Assembly (NCBI RefSeq): GCF_900114245.1
Contig: NZ_FOSK01000009.1
Span: forward strand, 1 to 64,000
Direction: 5' to 3'
Length of the DNA: 64,000 nucleotides
Source of the DNA: Pseudovibrio ascidiaceicola
GTDB lineage: Bacteria > Pseudomonadota > Alphaproteobacteria > Rhizobiales > Stappiaceae
The notes under the pieces were generated by a model. That model searched no databases. It saw only the letters and a list, made by a program, of their open reading frames with translations, and was not told where the DNA came from. The translations under genes and the position numbers were made by a program. Shown here one piece after another: positions 62,861 to 64,000 of this stretch. Positions within the stretch are counted from its first letter, which is position 1. Every line of letters begins with the position of its first letter.

Positions 62861-64000
62861 ATGAGTATTTATGGTGCTATCAACTCTGCAACGACTGGTC
62901 TGGACGCGCAGTCCAAGGCGTTGGAGAATATTTCCGGTAACGTGGCGAACTCCTCGACCACTGGTTACAAGCGGCTGGACACAAGTTTTTCTGATCTCGT
63001 TTCCAGTACTGGTAGCCGACAGGCTGAGCAAGTTTCAGGTACCGTGATCGCAACTTCGCGAGCCACCAACTATCTATCTGGTGATATCACGTCTGCTGAC
63101 CGCAATACCTATATGGCGATCAATGGGCCAGGGTATTTTCTGGTAACCAATAGAGATGGCCTAAACCAAGAGACACCTGAGAGCTACTATACGCGTGCTG
63201 GTGATTTTGAGTTGGATACGGAGCGTAATCTAGTTAACTCTGCTGGCTACTTTTTGCAGGGCTATCCGATTAATCCAGCGACGGGTGCCGTGAGTGATCG
63301 TGCAGTACCAATTCAGGTGTCTGATGCTCCGATGCCGGCGCAACCATCTACGCAGATTAATTATCAAGCAAACCTACCATCCAAGCCGACAACTGCGAAT
63401 TATCAAAAGACGGATGGTGCAGTAAACTCGCAGTATGTTGATTTGAGCGTGTTCTCCAGTCCTGACCCACAATCAACACTTGCTTTGAATGATGATGGTT
63501 CCCCTACCGCAACATTGCTGACGGCAGAAAGTAAGTTGTTGCCATCAAACCAGTTTAAACCTGATAGTGTGTTGACATTGAAGGTGGGACAGCATGATCC
63601 TGAAGTGTTTGATATTGACGCCAATACAACGGTTCAGGATCTACTTGATAAGTTGAATGGGATGCACGGAGTGACAGCCCAGATCAATTCAAGTGGTGAG
63701 ATTGAAATTTCATCCTTCGAGACCTTAACGATTGATCAGGCTGGAACAATGCCTTCTTCAGGTAGTCAGCTAGATATGGACTTTGCTCCGCAGCCTCTCG
63801 CCACAACTGGTACATATGATCCGAATGTTGTTACCGGTGACAAGGCAGATGATTTTATTCAATCCTCTGTCGCAGGTGGGCAGGAAACTGTTTACGATGA
63901 AAATGGTACACCGGTAAATGTCGAGTTGCGCTGGGCTCTCAATGCAGAGAATAAATGGTCGCTTTTCTACAACACGAATACCAAGGCAACTGGCGATGAA
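62861..64000 (+). CDS. flgE: Flagellar hook protein FlgE (3' end beyond window)
   Basis: The first 380 codons of the hook protein; the gene continues past the window edge. The N-terminus (SIYGAINSATTGLDAQSKAL, then NISGNVANSSTTGYKR) is the FlgE D0 signature for export and polymerisation, and YMAINGPGYFLV with YTRAGDFELDTERNLVNSAG are the conserved central motifs. The middle domain (about 165-380) is variable, as in other hook proteins. AGGTGG precedes ATG 62861. It is transcribed from a canonical sigma54 promoter with upstream enhancer-like and CtrA elements, so it is probably a middle-class flagellar gene under cell-cycle control. The reading frame is open to position 64000. Confidence 0.93.
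   Translation, partial: MSIYGAINSATTGLDAQSKALENISGNVANSSTTGYKRLDTSFSDLVSSTGSRQAEQVSGTVIATSRATNYLSGDITSADRNTYMAINGPGYFLVTNRDGLNQETPESYYTRAGDFELDTERNLVNSAGYFLQGYPINPATGAVSDRAVPIQVSDAPMPAQPSTQINYQANLPSKPTTANYQKTDGAVNSQYVDLSVFSSPDPQSTLALNDDGSPTATLLTAESKLLPSNQFKPDSVLTLKVGQHDPEVFDIDANTTVQDLLDKLNGMHGVTAQINSSGEIEISSFETLTIDQAGTMPSSGSQLDMDFAPQPLATTGTYDPNVVTGDKADDFIQSSVAGGQETVYDENGTPVNVELRWALNAENKWSLFYNTNTKATGDE

Overview
The window looks like a chromosomal segment of a marine alphaproteobacterium of the Hyphomicrobiales, most likely a Stappiaceae member such as Pseudovibrio (inference from gene content; no database search was possible). Supporting signs are a giant polar-growth protein of the GPR/RgsE type, an Entner-Doudoroff gene set, a plcP-agt lipid-remodelling pair, a dgcN-dgcA D-glutamate pair, and CtrA-box and sigma54 signals at cell-cycle and flagellar genes. 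Base composition is close to half GC by eye. I saw no rRNA, tRNA, insertion sequence, prophage or CRISPR array. Almost every gene is intact; the last one (flgE) is cut by the window edge.

Layout. 0.1-3 kb: an SMP-30 lactonase-like gene, then an Lrp regulator divergent from alanine dehydrogenase. 3-4.8 kb: a JmjC-like cupin protein and two glycine-zipper lipoproteins. 4.8-11 kb: sugar catabolism on the minus strand in the order zwf, edd, eda, pgi. 11.4-16.1 kb: adenine deaminase, a FadD-type acyl-CoA ligase and a DMT exporter. 16.5-19.1 kb: an orphan molybdenum hydroxylase large subunit and a stand-alone Lrp ligand-binding domain. 19.3-22.2 kb: a TPP riboswitch followed by thiM, thiD and a TRAP-type binding protein. 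22.4-24.5 kb: a FadL-type porin and an atypical SDR. 24.8-27.8 kb: plcP-agt and a threonine dehydratase.

27.9-32.4 kb: a CheZ-like phosphatase, an MFS transporter and dgcA/dgcN. 32.5-37.2 kb: a four-gene MCE/Mla lipid-transport operon. 37.2-42.2 kb: a small unknown protein, a cupin, a carnitine/hydroxyacyl dehydrogenase, a lysG-lysE pair and a cyclopropane-fatty-acid synthase-like enzyme. 42.5-51.5 kb: the 2422-residue GPR-like protein, a small conserved protein, an Hpt phosphotransfer protein and an adrenodoxin-type ferredoxin. 51.6-55.4 kb: an MFS transporter with a divergent AraC regulator and a secreted multidomain protein. 55.6-62.5 kb: a minus-strand block with a CoxE-like VWA protein, GrpB, YcjF, YcjX, SixA, a small exported protein and a MoxR ATPase. 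62.9-64 kb: the hook gene flgE behind a canonical sigma54 promoter.

Themes. Several units deal with the cell envelope: lipid remodelling (plcP-agt), lipid transport (mla), fatty-acid uptake and activation (fadL, fadD), lipid cyclopropanation, and polar growth (gpr). The most promising signals for follow-up are (i) the flgE control region, which combines a -24/-12 promoter, two in-phase direct repeats and a CtrA box; (ii) a CtrA box in front of gpr; (iii) a TRAP binding protein embedded in a TPP-riboswitch operon; (iv) a large inverted repeat with a Pho-box-like half site in front of plcP-agt; and (v) an orphan CoxL-like subunit. I did not find a clearly unprecedented multigene system.
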